Assembly: GCA_024276805.1 (NCBI GenBank)
Contig: JAJRWJ010000235.1
Span: forward strand, 1 to 10,414
Length of the DNA: 10,414 bases
DNA from: Gammaproteobacteria bacterium
GTDB lineage: Bacteria; Pseudomonadota; Gammaproteobacteria; Methylococcales; Methylomonadaceae
Direction of reading: 5' to 3'
This document shows positions 1-7,661 of this stretch, one piece after another (positions within the stretch are counted from its first letter, which is position 1; the number at the start of each line of letters is the position of its first letter). Under the pieces are notes generated by a model. The model did no database searches, had not been told where the DNA came from, and saw only the letters and a list, made by a program, of their open reading frames with translations. The position numbers and the translations under genes were made by a program.

Positions 1-1139
1 CCGATAATTGCCGACAATTTGGTCGCCAGTCCCCACAGGCCAAAAAACTCACCCGACCTTTCGGCCGGGGAAAACAGGCCGACGATGGCTCTTCCGGCGC
101 TCTGGCTCGAACCCAGTGCCAAGCCGATCAAATTGGCAACAATCCAGAAGCCGACGCGCTGGTCGGTAAAATAGGCCATGATCATGGCAATCACCCAGAT
201 CAGCAGGGTCAGTTTGATCGAGGTCAGGGAACCGATGGTGTCCTGCAACCAGCCAAACACGAAAGCGCCGACGGCTGCGGTGATATTGACCACTAAAATC
301 AGAATGATGGAATCCTGGGTGCTGAAACCCATCACTTCCTTGGCGTACACTGCGGCGAGAATGACCACGGTGTTGATGCCGCAGTAAAAAATCATCAGAC
401 AGAGCAGGAAGCGGAACAGGTCCTGGTAGTGCCGGGCGTGTTGCCAGGTGCCTTGCAGCCGTGCGTAGCCTATGCGCAGGTAATTCACGGACTCGCCACT
501 GCGTTGCGGTCTGGTGGGTTCCCTGACCCAGAGAAAGGTTGGCAGGCTGGCCAGGCCGAAGCAGGCGGCGACAATCAGCATGGTCACCGGTACATACTGT
601 TCCGCGGTCTGCATTCTGGTTTCGGCATAATTGACATAGGCCAGGCACAATCCCAATACCAGCATGCCGCCAATGTAACCCAGCGTCCAGCCGAAGGCGG
701 AGATGCGGCCCATTTTATCCGGTGGACTGATTTCCGGTAAAAAAGCCGCAATCAGGTTTTCGCCGCTGTAAAACATGACGCTGGCCAGCACCACGAAGCT
801 GCCCGCCAGGACAATGTCTTTAGGTCCGAGCATGGCCAGCAGTGCGGTAAAAATGACGCAGCCCACCGTGGTCACGGCCAGAAAGCGTTTTTTTGCGGCG
901 CTGTAATCGGCAATGGCGCCAACGATCGGCGCGGTAAGCAAAACCAGCCCGTTGGCAAAACCGATCACCAGTGTCCAGAAAAATGTTGCCTCGCCATTGG
1001 GCAGGTGGCCGGCAATGACATTGACATAATAGGTATTGAAAATAGCGGTAAGCACCACAGTGGTGAAGCCGGAATTGGCAAAATCATACATCGCCCAGCC
1101 AAATATCTCTTTCCTCGAGGCATAATCTGAATTTTTCAC
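1..1139 (-). CDS. MFS transporter, UMF1/Atg22-like family (C-terminus cut by window edge)
   Basis: Polytopic inner-membrane transporter of the major facilitator superfamily. The frame is open from a GTG at 1139-1137 to the left edge, giving 379 codons without a stop, and is hydrophobic throughout. The N-terminal GWAMYDFANSGFTTVV (from residue 14), LPEISPPDKMGRISAFGW (from about 134) and SGEFFGLWGLATKLSAIIG (362 to the edge) are hallmarks of the UMF1/Atg22-like group. Members are usually about 420-440 residues, so roughly 50 residues lie outside the window. The GTG start is chosen because an in-frame TGA lies three codons upstream (1148-1146) and GGGAG sits 9 nt before it (1153-1149). The next possible start, Met17, would cut into the conserved N-terminal motif. 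Substrates of bacterial members are mostly unknown, so none is assigned. It lies downstream of aas on the same strand, about 355 bases away. Family assignment is firm; function is not. Confidence 0.9.
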   Translation of the reverse strand, partial: MKNSDYASRKEIFGWAMYDFANSGFTTVVLTAIFNTYYVNVIAGHLPNGEATFFWTLVIGFANGLVLLTAPIVGAIADYSAAKKRFLAVTTVGCVIFTALLAMLGPKDIVLAGSFVVLASVMFYSGENLIAAFLPEISPPDKMGRISAFGWTLGYIGGMLVLGLCLAYVNYAETRMQTAEQYVPVTMLIVAACFGLASLPTFLWVREPTRPQRSGESVNYLRIGYARLQGTWQHARHYQDLFRFLLCLMIFYCGINTVVILAAVYAKEVMGFSTQDSIILILVVNITAAVGAFVFGWLQDTIGSLTSIKLTLLIWVIAMIMAYFTDQRVGFWIVANLIGLALGSSQSAGRAIVGLFSPAERSGEFFGLWGLATKLSAII

Positions 1140-1494
1140 TGCTGGTCACTCCCGGGGTAAATCCATGATGAAGAAAAAAGCGGCAGCAGATCGGTGACGC
1201 GGAATTGCTGCAGCCAGGCCAGTCGTAGCGGAAAATACACTCGCTCTACAGAGGGGCATGCAATCGCGCCATGCCAGTACAGCACACAGCAAATTCTGCA
1301 GGCAATGTGACGGTTAATCTTTCCGATCACTGCGTTAAATAATCTTGACTTGGCCCTGCCAGGCCTGCGCTCATTTGCCTTGCTTTGGAAAATCCAGCCT
1401 CGCCACATCATTATTTGTATTACTCACTGGTTGCTGTACTAATGAAATCCTGTTCTTGGCAAGGGGCTGGCAGGTGATCGACAGGGAGGCGATA
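1140..1494. other. Intergenic gap between aas and the MFS gene
   Basis: About 355 bases with no gene I can support. A 91-codon minus-strand reading frame runs from an ATGATG at 1411 to a TGA at 1138-1136 that overlaps the MFS GTG start as GTGA. Its start has no Shine-Dalgarno sequence, and its Cys/Arg/Trp-rich product resembles no family I know. No hairpin followed by a T-run is seen after the aas stop, so read-through from aas into the MFS gene is possible. I found no promoter with both boxes convincing. Confidence 0.6.
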
Positions 1495-3645
1495 TCATGA
1501 CAGACGTTCCAGCACCAGTTCCGTTAACGCTGGATAATCGACCTTGCCCGTCGCCAGTGTCGGCAGCTTGTCCATGACGATGATCTTTTTTGGAAAACAG
1601 ATGCCGCCAACGCCGGGAGAGGCGGCAGCCAGTTGCTGAGTGGTCGCACCCTGGCGGGTCGTCACCAGCACCAGTTGCTCACCCTTTTTGGCATCCGGAA
1701 TGCTGATCACGGCATGCATGGCTTCCGGCCAGGCATCGATGGCCAGTTGTTCGACGACGGTCAGCGAGACCATTTCCCCACTGATCTTCGCGAAGCGCTT
1801 GCTGCGCCCCCGGATCGTGATATAGCCTTCCTCGTCGATACTGACGATATCGCCGGTGTCATACCAGCCCTTGCCATAAACTGACGCCGGGGGCGCCAGC
1901 TTACCCGGGTTGTCGGCCAGCAGGTAGCCGAGCATGATATTGGGCCCGGCCAGATGCAGTTTGCCGGCAGCGTCGATGCCTGGAACTTCCTCGAGTTTGT
2001 ACTGCATGGCTGGCAGCAGCCTGCCCACGGTGCCGGCCTTGCATTCCATCGGCGTGTTGACCGAGGCGATGGGACTGGTCTCCGTGGCGCCGTAACCCTC
2101 CAGGATGCGCAGGCCGAATTTCTCTGCCCATAATGCCCGGGTGTTGTCCTGAAGCTTTTCGGCGCCGGCAAACACGTAGCGGACACTATAAAAATCATAG
2201 GCATGCGCCTTTCTGCCGTAGCCGGCCAGAAAGGTATTGGTGCTGAACAGTACGGTGGCATTGATTTCGTAGGCAATTTCCGGGATGACACTGTAGTGCA
2301 AGGGTGTCGGGTAGAAAAAGGTTTTGATGCCATTCAGCGCAGGAAACAGGCTGCCGGCGGTAAAGCCGAAAGAATGAAACATGGGCAGCACATTGAGTAC
2401 GATGTCCTGGGCATTGAAATTGATTCTCGAACCCAGTTGTTTGTGATTGCAGAGAATATTGGCATGCGACAAAAGTACGCCTTTGGGCGCTCCCTCGGAT
2501 CCGGAAGTGAACAGAATGACGGCCGGGTCGTCCGGGCTGTGCTGATCGGTCTGGTACCAGTAATTGGCGGTCTTGCTCTGGTAGAGGCCCCGCAGTTTGT
2601 CCGGCAGGGAGATTTGTCCGGCAAGATCCTCCAGATAGACCAGATCGACATGCCGGGCAAGGTTTCTGGCATCGTCGCTCAACTTGCCTAATTCGATAAA
2701 GCGGCGCGAAGTGAGCACGGTCTTTATCTTCGCGGTCCGGCAGGCCGAGATCATGCCCACGGAACCGGTGGAGAAATTCAGCATTGCAGGAATACGGTTG
2801 TGTAGCTGCAGACCGAGAACGACGATCAGGGTTTTGCTGCTGTTGGGCAGCATGATGCCGACATTTTCATGTTCTCCGGTGATGCCACGCAGCAGATTGG
2901 CGATGATTATGGTGCGGCTGATCAAGGCATCATAGTCCAGCGGCTTGCGTTCCAGGTCCTCGACGACGATATGTTTGCCGCCATGGATCTTCCGGGCATC
3001 GAGAAGCTGCGCGAAAATCGTCTGCCGGTAATTGCTGGTGGCGAAAATCATTTCCGTCATCAGGTCCGCCAGCACATGACCGCAGTATTTTCTTCGTTCC
3101 CTGCCCTTGATATGATCAGGGACTTGCAGCCGCGTCGGCGGCAAAATTTGTATGGATATTTTCGGAAACAGGCGCAGGCGGACGAGATTATGGATTCTGG
3201 AAAAACGGGAGTATTCGGCGCCTTTGATGCGCACCGGAAGAATCATCGCCTTGGACTTGTCCGCCACCATGCCGGTTCCGTCGTAGATCTTCATCAGGGA
3301 GCCGGTCACTGTTATCCGGCCTTCGGGAAAAATGACCGCTTTGGTATCGTTTTGCAGATGGTGCACCAGTCCCTTCAGGGACAACGGGTTGGTCGGGTCC
3401 ATTTCAAACACTTTGGACAAACGCAGAAAAGGCCTGATCCAGCGTTGATGGGCAACCTGGGTGTTGATGGCAAAGGTGATATTGTCCGGCAGGAACACGC
3501 CCAGCAGCAGAGGGTCCAGGAAAGAGACATGATTGGCAATGATCAATACCCGGTCACCGGCTTTGGCATAGTTTTCCAGTCCTTCTATTTCAACTTTATA
3601 TAACAGCGACAAAAGCCAGTGCAAAAATTTCTTGATCATAGTCAT
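1495..3645 (-). CDS. aas: Bifunctional 2-acylglycerophosphoethanolamine acyltransferase / acyl-ACP synthetase
   Basis: Inner-membrane enzyme of lysophospholipid repair. It ligates a fatty acid to ACP using ATP and transfers the acyl group to 2-acyl-glycerophosphoethanolamine. The 716 residues match the E. coli protein (about 719) in length and order. The N-terminal PlsC-like domain has the catalytic NHVSFLD (38-44, an HX4D motif) and FPEGRITVTGSLMKIYDG (106-123). The C-terminal adenylate-forming domain has the P-loop LFTSGSEGAPKG (378-389), EGYGATET (516-523), YDTGD (595-599), RSKRFAKISGE (614-624) and the catalytic lysine in TGK (Lys701). Every key residue is present. The ATG at 3645 is preceded by GGAGG at 3658-3654, spaced 8 nt, which fixes the start; a second ATG two codons later is less well placed. 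It is divergent from sbcC and has its own extended -10 promoter. The E. coli partner lplT is not adjacent; a different MFS transporter follows downstream. Confidence 0.95.
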   Translation of the reverse strand: MTMIKKFLHWLLSLLYKVEIEGLENYAKAGDRVLIIANHVSFLDPLLLGVFLPDNITFAINTQVAHQRWIRPFLRLSKVFEMDPTNPLSLKGLVHHLQNDTKAVIFPEGRITVTGSLMKIYDGTGMVADKSKAMILPVRIKGAEYSRFSRIHNLVRLRLFPKISIQILPPTRLQVPDHIKGRERRKYCGHVLADLMTEMIFATSNYRQTIFAQLLDARKIHGGKHIVVEDLERKPLDYDALISRTIIIANLLRGITGEHENVGIMLPNSSKTLIVVLGLQLHNRIPAMLNFSTGSVGMISACRTAKIKTVLTSRRFIELGKLSDDARNLARHVDLVYLEDLAGQISLPDKLRGLYQSKTANYWYQTDQHSPDDPAVILFTSGSEGAPKGVLLSHANILCNHKQLGSRINFNAQDIVLNVLPMFHSFGFTAGSLFPALNGIKTFFYPTPLHYSVIPEIAYEINATVLFSTNTFLAGYGRKAHAYDFYSVRYVFAGAEKLQDNTRALWAEKFGLRILEGYGATETSPIASVNTPMECKAGTVGRLLPAMQYKLEEVPGIDAAGKLHLAGPNIMLGYLLADNPGKLAPPASVYGKGWYDTGDIVSIDEEGYITIRGRSKRFAKISGEMVSLTVVEQLAIDAWPEAMHAVISIPDAKKGEQLVLVTTRQGATTQQLAAASPGVGGICFPKKIIVMDKLPTLATGKVDYPALTELVLERLS

Positions 3646-3996
3646 TTATCAGTCCTCCACAGCTACATCATAGCAAATTTTGCATACTTGATATAAAACC
3701 ACAGACAGAATGGAGAGCACAGGGTATCAAGCATGGCTGATCTCGATAGTCTCTGCCCGATAAGGATAATTGTAGGGGCAAGCCTTTGATTATTTGTATA
3801 AAATAGGTGAGATGCGATACAGTCCATAGAGAGGCTGGCGCAAAAATCGGCTGGTGGCGGCAGTGCGCGGTCCGTTCAACAGCATTGCCTGGTAATTTGT
3901 ATGTCCGGTCAGCGACAGGGTTTTGTAGCAGTTGGCCGTCGTTTCCAGGATAATAGTCCATACATAGCAGCCGTTTTTGGATTGGTCCATGAAAGT
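3646..3996. other. Divergent intergenic region between aas and sbcC
   Basis: About 350 bases between the two divergent starts. It holds the aas promoter on the minus strand. On the plus strand, AT-rich stretches near 3795-3805 and GATAAT at 3949-3954 are possible sbcC -10 boxes, but neither has a convincing -35. Reading frames are open here on both strands (including a plus-strand ATG at 3901 in frame with sbcC and a minus-strand frame over 3668-3961). None has a good ribosome site or a recognisable product. Confidence 0.6.
3667..3675 (-). promoter_or_regulatory. Extended -10 promoter for aas
   Basis: On the minus strand the bases read TGCTATGAT, a TGn extended -10 with a hexamer differing from TATAAT at one position. 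The -35 region is AT-rich but poorly matched, as is common for extended -10 promoters. Transcription would begin near 3660, leaving a leader of only about 15 bases that holds just the GGAGG ribosome site. It was found by inspection only. Confidence 0.55.
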
Positions 3997-4000
3997 ATGA
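3989..4000 (+). other. Possible three-codon leader ORF overlapping the sbcC start
   Basis: ATG AAA GTA TGA encodes Met-Lys-Val. Its TGA overlaps the sbcC ATG at 3997 as ATGA, the usual layout for translational coupling. The only weak Shine-Dalgarno-like bases (TGGA near 3978-3981) are spaced better for this ATG than for the sbcC ATG. It could equally be chance. Confidence 0.25.
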
Positions 4001-7000
4001 AAATACGCAATATTTTTTTCAAGAACATCAACTCCCTGGAAGGTGAGAGCCGGATCGATTTCGACCGGGAGCCGCTGGCCGGTGCCGGCGTGTTTGCCAT
4101 CACCGGTCCCAACGGCTCGGGAAAAACCAGCATCCTGGATGCGATTACCCTGGGATTGTATGGGGAGACATTCCGGTTCGACCGGCCTGCGGCACATGTC
4201 ATGACCAAACGGACCAGTGAAAGTTTTGCCCAGGTGGAGTTTTCTCTCGGAACAGAGATGTATCGCGCCAGCTGGCAGGTGCGGCGCGCAGACAATCGTC
4301 CCGATGGTGAACTGCTGGCCCCGCAAATGCGGTTGGTCCGGGTCGATGACGGCGAAGAGTTGTTGGCGGACCAGGTGCATAAAGTGCGCGCCAGAATGGA
4401 GCAATTGACCGGCATGGATTTCCGCCGTTTTACCCGCTCGATCATGCTGGCGCAGGGGGATTTCGCGGCCTTTCTCAATGCCCTGGACAACGAGCGCCTG
4501 GACATCCTGGAAAAAATCATCAGCAGCAATATTTATGCCGATTTCAAGAATGAGTTGATGAACAATGCGGCCGAGGCTGAAGCGCAGCTGCGGCGGTTGC
4601 AGGCCGAGCAGGCGGCGATTCCACTCATGGATGAACAGAAACGGGAAGCCATCGAGCTGGACCTGGCCGATTTTCAGGAACAGCTTGCCGATTATCGCAG
4701 CGAGAAGGAGAGTATCCAGCAACAACAACAATGGCTGAACAAGCTGCTGCAAATTGAACGGCAGATTGCCGATCTGGAAGAAAAGCAGAAGCAGGTGGAA
4801 ATTCAGACACGGCAAAATCAGTCGGATCTGGATAGCATAGCGAACTCCCAGGATGTACTGGCATTCAAAGACGATATCCAGAAGATCGATGACAAAGCCC
4901 TGGATCTGGCGCAGCATAAAAAGGCCCTGGAAGCCTTTCGTGGGGAACTGGAGCTGTTGCAGAGACGGCTGACGGAGCTGGGGGCGGACAGCCGGCAGGC
5001 GCCTGCGCCCGGGCAGTCCATAGCCGGAGCAAAGCAGAATATCGATGCCTTGCGGCAGCAATTGATCCAGGTCGAGCAGAGCATGCAGTCGGAAGCCGGG
5101 CTGCTGGAAATGCTGCAAAGGCAGACCGTGGAGAAACAGCGCTCTGAGCAGACGGTATTGAACTGGCTGGATGAGCATCAGGCTGATCAGGCTTTGCTGG
5201 ATAATTTTCCGGAACTTGGCAAGCTGAAGAATCTCAGAACAAAGCTTGCAACGCTGAATGAACAGCAAAAAGTTTTCGGCAAGAGGGACAAGGCAACCAC
5301 TGCGGCAATGAAAAAAAACCAGGCCGCAATCGATGATTTGAATGCAAAAATCAGCCGCCTGAAAAGCAAGCTGCTGAGCCACGAGCATGAGCTGGAGGCA
5401 CTGGGGGAAGGGGGCGGCCTGGAAGAAATCGTCGAGCAGCGGGCGGAACAGCAGGAGCGCATAGCCGAGTATCAGGAGCTGTTGAATCTGGCGCAGGTGA
5501 ACCGCAAACTGGCTAAAACCCCGTTCAGTTTACTGGGCATGTTCAATGGCATCAATGCCGAACGGGAGGAGGTCAACGAAGAATATGCGGAGCTGCTGTT
5601 GGCAATCGATCGAGAGCAGAATATCAAGAATACGCTGGAGCAGGCGGTTGGCTATGAGAAGCTGCTGAGGAAGCATGCCGAGGACAGAAAGCTGTTGCAG
5701 GAAGGCCTTCCCTGTCCTTTATGCGGTTCCCTGGAGCATCCCTATGCCAGACAGCCGCCCAAGGATGTCGATTCCAGGCAGGCGCTGGCCGATCAGCAAA
5801 AAAAATTGAAGGAAATGCAGGTTCGGGCCGAGAAGGTGAAGAAGCAGATCCAGATCTGGCAAAAGCAGGATCTGGAGCGGGTGAAGAACGAGGAGCGTAT
5901 ACAAAAAATTCATTCCGAATGGCTGTCCCTGTGCACCAGACTGAACAAGGTCAGTCCTGATCTGGATATCGACAACATCCGCCTGATGAAGAGTATGCTT
6001 AAGGAGGAGGTGGCGGAACAGAAAGTGTTGACCGGCCTGGAAAGAAAATATCGCAGCCAGCTGCGCAGTATCGAAAAGCTGAAATTGCTGATCAGCAGGA
6101 GACAGGCCGAATTGGAACAGCTGCAGCAGGCCATCAGGCAGATGGATTCCGAATGGCGGAACCGGCCCAGGGAATTGCAGGATCATGAAAAGGAAATAAC
6201 GCGTTTACGGCAGGAAGAACAGGCGCTGTCAGAGGTGATTATCGAGCAACTGGCGGCGTTGGGGGAAAAACTACCCGCCAGGGGCAAGGAAGATGCATTG
6301 TTCGACAAACTGAACATACGCCGCCAGGATTACCAGACGCATCTGTTGCAGCGCAAGGCCCTTAACGAGGAATTGCAGCAGCTGTCCGAGAAGTCCTCGG
6401 CATGCCGCGCCCAGATTGCCCGGCATGAACAGCGCCTGCAGGAAACCAGACAACAGTTGTACGACCAGGAAATTGCAGGACTGCATCTGTCCCTGGTGGA
6501 AAAGCAGAAGCTGATTGCCGAAAAGGAACAGTTGCTGCTGAAACTGGAGGAGGAGTTGAATGAATGGCGGCAGTCTTTGCAGGCGAAACTGGCGAATACC
6601 CGGTATAAAACAATCGATGAGCTGAGAGACGTCCTGAATCTGGTGCTGCGCCAGTCGGAACTGGAACAGACCTTCACGGTACTGGAAAAAGAAATGGCGG
6701 ACATTGCCATACAGCTGGATAATGCACAGGCTCAGCTGCAGGCGGAGCGAGACTATGCGATGACCGAGCAGAGCATGGAGGAGCTGGAAATTCAGCTGCG
6801 GGAAATTTCCGTGAAAATGGAAATGGCCGAGCAGGAAATAATAGCCGCGGAAAAAAACCTGCAGATGCACCAGCAATTGCAGCAGCAGCTGAATGAACTC
6901 ACCGTGCAGGTGGAAAATCAGCAAAAACGCTATGCCGACTACGCCGCGCAGCTGCGGGAGATCGACGAGGAGGGTGGCGCGTCCTTCCGGCGCCGGGTGC

Positions 7001-7461
7001 AGCATAGTATTGCCGATCGGTTGCTTTCCCAGGCAAATCAATACCTGGAAAAAATCAGCGGACGTTATAAATTGCATCAGCTGGACAGCGAGCAGGGGCT
7101 TGCTCTGGTAATCGAGGACAACTACCAGAAGAAAAGCCGCAGACTGCCGAAAACCCTGTCAGGCGGGGAGAGTTTCGTGGTCAGTCTGGCTCTGGCCCTG
7201 GGGCTTTCCGAAGTGGCGAACAACGGCAGGTCCGTGGATTCCCTGTTTCTCGACGAGGGTTTTGGTACCCTGGACGAGGAGACCTTGTATATTGTCGTAT
7301 CGACGTTGAAGAGTCTACATGCCCATGGCAAACTGGTCGGCGTGATCTCCCATGTCAAAGGCGTTCGTGATCAGATCGACACCCAGATAGAAATGGTCAA
7401 AAAGGCCAATGGCCTGAGTGAGTTGCGCTTCAGCGAACTGGTGGCTGGCACAGTCGAGTGA
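3997..7461 (+). CDS. sbcC: Exonuclease SbcCD ATPase subunit SbcC
   Basis: Rad50/SMC-like ATPase that, with the Mre11-like nuclease SbcD, processes DNA ends and cleaves hairpins formed at palindromes. The 1154 residues start MKIRNIFFKNINSLEGE, aligning with the E. coli start MKILSLRLKNLNSLKGE. Walker A is GPNGSGKT (37-44), and the Q-loop is MLAQGDFAAFL (Gln153). Two long Gln/Glu/Leu/Lys-rich coiled coils (about 180-560 and 590-1010) flank a zinc hook CPLC (Cys573, Cys576) almost exactly mid-protein. The signature is LSGGESF (1054-1060), Walker B is LFLDEGFGTLD (1083-1093), and the H-loop is His1119. All catalytic motifs are intact. An ATG at 3901 would add 32 unconserved residues, so 3997 is chosen, although its ribosome site is weak. 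It is somewhat longer than E. coli SbcC (about 1048), the difference lying in the coils. sbcD, usually just upstream, is absent: the upstream gene is the divergent aas. Confidence 0.96.
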   Translation: MKIRNIFFKNINSLEGESRIDFDREPLAGAGVFAITGPNGSGKTSILDAITLGLYGETFRFDRPAAHVMTKRTSESFAQVEFSLGTEMYRASWQVRRADNRPDGELLAPQMRLVRVDDGEELLADQVHKVRARMEQLTGMDFRRFTRSIMLAQGDFAAFLNALDNERLDILEKIISSNIYADFKNELMNNAAEAEAQLRRLQAEQAAIPLMDEQKREAIELDLADFQEQLADYRSEKESIQQQQQWLNKLLQIERQIADLEEKQKQVEIQTRQNQSDLDSIANSQDVLAFKDDIQKIDDKALDLAQHKKALEAFRGELELLQRRLTELGADSRQAPAPGQSIAGAKQNIDALRQQLIQVEQSMQSEAGLLEMLQRQTVEKQRSEQTVLNWLDEHQADQALLDNFPELGKLKNLRTKLATLNEQQKVFGKRDKATTAAMKKNQAAIDDLNAKISRLKSKLLSHEHELEALGEGGGLEEIVEQRAEQQERIAEYQELLNLAQVNRKLAKTPFSLLGMFNGINAEREEVNEEYAELLLAIDREQNIKNTLEQAVGYEKLLRKHAEDRKLLQEGLPCPLCGSLEHPYARQPPKDVDSRQALADQQKKLKEMQVRAEKVKKQIQIWQKQDLERVKNEERIQKIHSEWLSLCTRLNKVSPDLDIDNIRLMKSMLKEEVAEQKVLTGLERKYRSQLRSIEKLKLLISRRQAELEQLQQAIRQMDSEWRNRPRELQDHEKEITRLRQEEQALSEVIIEQLAALGEKLPARGKEDALFDKLNIRRQDYQTHLLQRKALNEELQQLSEKSSACRAQIARHEQRLQETRQQLYDQEIAGLHLSLVEKQKLIAEKEQLLLKLEEELNEWRQSLQAKLANTRYKTIDELRDVLNLVLRQSELEQTFTVLEKEMADIAIQLDNAQAQLQAERDYAMTEQSMEELEIQLREISVKMEMAEQEIIAAEKNLQMHQQLQQQLNELTVQVENQQKRYADYAAQLREIDEEGGASFRRRVQHSIADRLLSQANQYLEKISGRYKLHQLDSEQGLALVIEDNYQKKSRRLPKTLSGGESFVVSLALALGLSEVANNGRSVDSLFLDEGFGTLDEETLYIVVSTLKSLHAHGKLVGVISHVKGVRDQIDTQIEMVKKANGLSELRFSELVAGTVE

Positions 7462-7483
7462 TTTGTTTACCCTATGGGGCAGG

Positions 7484-7514
7484 CAGGCCGGACAAGCGAA
7501 GCGCATCCGGCAAA
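7484..7514 (+). repeat. REP-like palindromic element
   Basis: The outer arms GCCGGA (7487-7492) and TCCGGC (7506-7511) pair around an inner mini-hairpin GC-GAA-GC (7496-7502). The asymmetric bulge CAA/GCA is left unpaired. The layout, with a short tag (here GCAG) before an imperfect GC-rich palindrome with a side bulge, matches repetitive extragenic palindromes such as the enterobacterial REPs that carry a GTAG tag and GCCGGATAAG-type arms. Its place just after a stop codon is also typical. Only one copy is in the window, so repetition in the genome is not shown here. Confidence 0.6.
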
Positions 7515-7551
7515 ATGCCATCGCCGTAACCCTTATGGGTAATCCGTGGGA

Positions 7552-7580
7552 AAGAAAACAGCCTGGTTGGCTGTTTTCTT
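7552..7580. terminator. Bidirectional intrinsic terminator
   Basis: The perfect 12-bp stem AAGAAAACAGCC (7552-7563) and GGCTGTTTTCTT (7569-7580) closes a 5-base loop TGGTT. The A-rich left arm and T-rich right arm provide a U-tract in both directions. It therefore suits both sbcC from the left and the di-heme gene from the right. It lies about 90 bases after the sbcC stop and about 80 bases after the other stop. Confidence 0.82.
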
Positions 7581-7661
7581 GATGATCGTTGACATGCGGG
7601 CAGCGCGATCATACATCCCTGTATTAACGCGTTGCTGTCCGTCGATGATGGGCGACGACGA

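Larger units (their letters stand above)
7462..7661. other. Intergenic region between convergent sbcC and di-heme genes
   Basis: About 200 bases containing a REP-like palindrome near the sbcC end and a strong hairpin terminator in the middle. A further 7-bp inverted repeat, ATGATCG (7582-7588) and CGATCAT (7606-7612), lies between the terminator and the di-heme gene. No gene is seen. Confidence 0.7.

Noticed and set aside
1136..1411. A 91-codon minus-strand frame ending with a GTGA overlap on the MFS start
   Set aside because: No Shine-Dalgarno sequence, Cys/Trp/Arg-rich product and no recognisable motif. The overlap alone is too weak; it is described within the gap entry.
3668..3961. A 97-codon minus-strand frame in the aas-sbcC gap
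   Set aside because: No recognisable product or good ribosome site, and it runs through the aas promoter.
3901..3996. A 32-residue N-terminal extension of SbcC from the ATG at 3901
   Set aside because: SbcC proteins begin at the MKI that forms the first beta strand, and the extension has no conserved features.
3790..5388. A 532-codon minus-strand reading frame opposite sbcC, rich in Leu and Gln
   Set aside because: It mirrors the CAG/CTG-rich codons of the SbcC coiled coil, shows no family motif, and lies antisense to a clear gene.
6271..7077. A 268-codon antisense frame opposite the second SbcC coil
   Set aside because: Same cause: Leu/Gln-rich composition produced by coiled-coil codons on the other strand.
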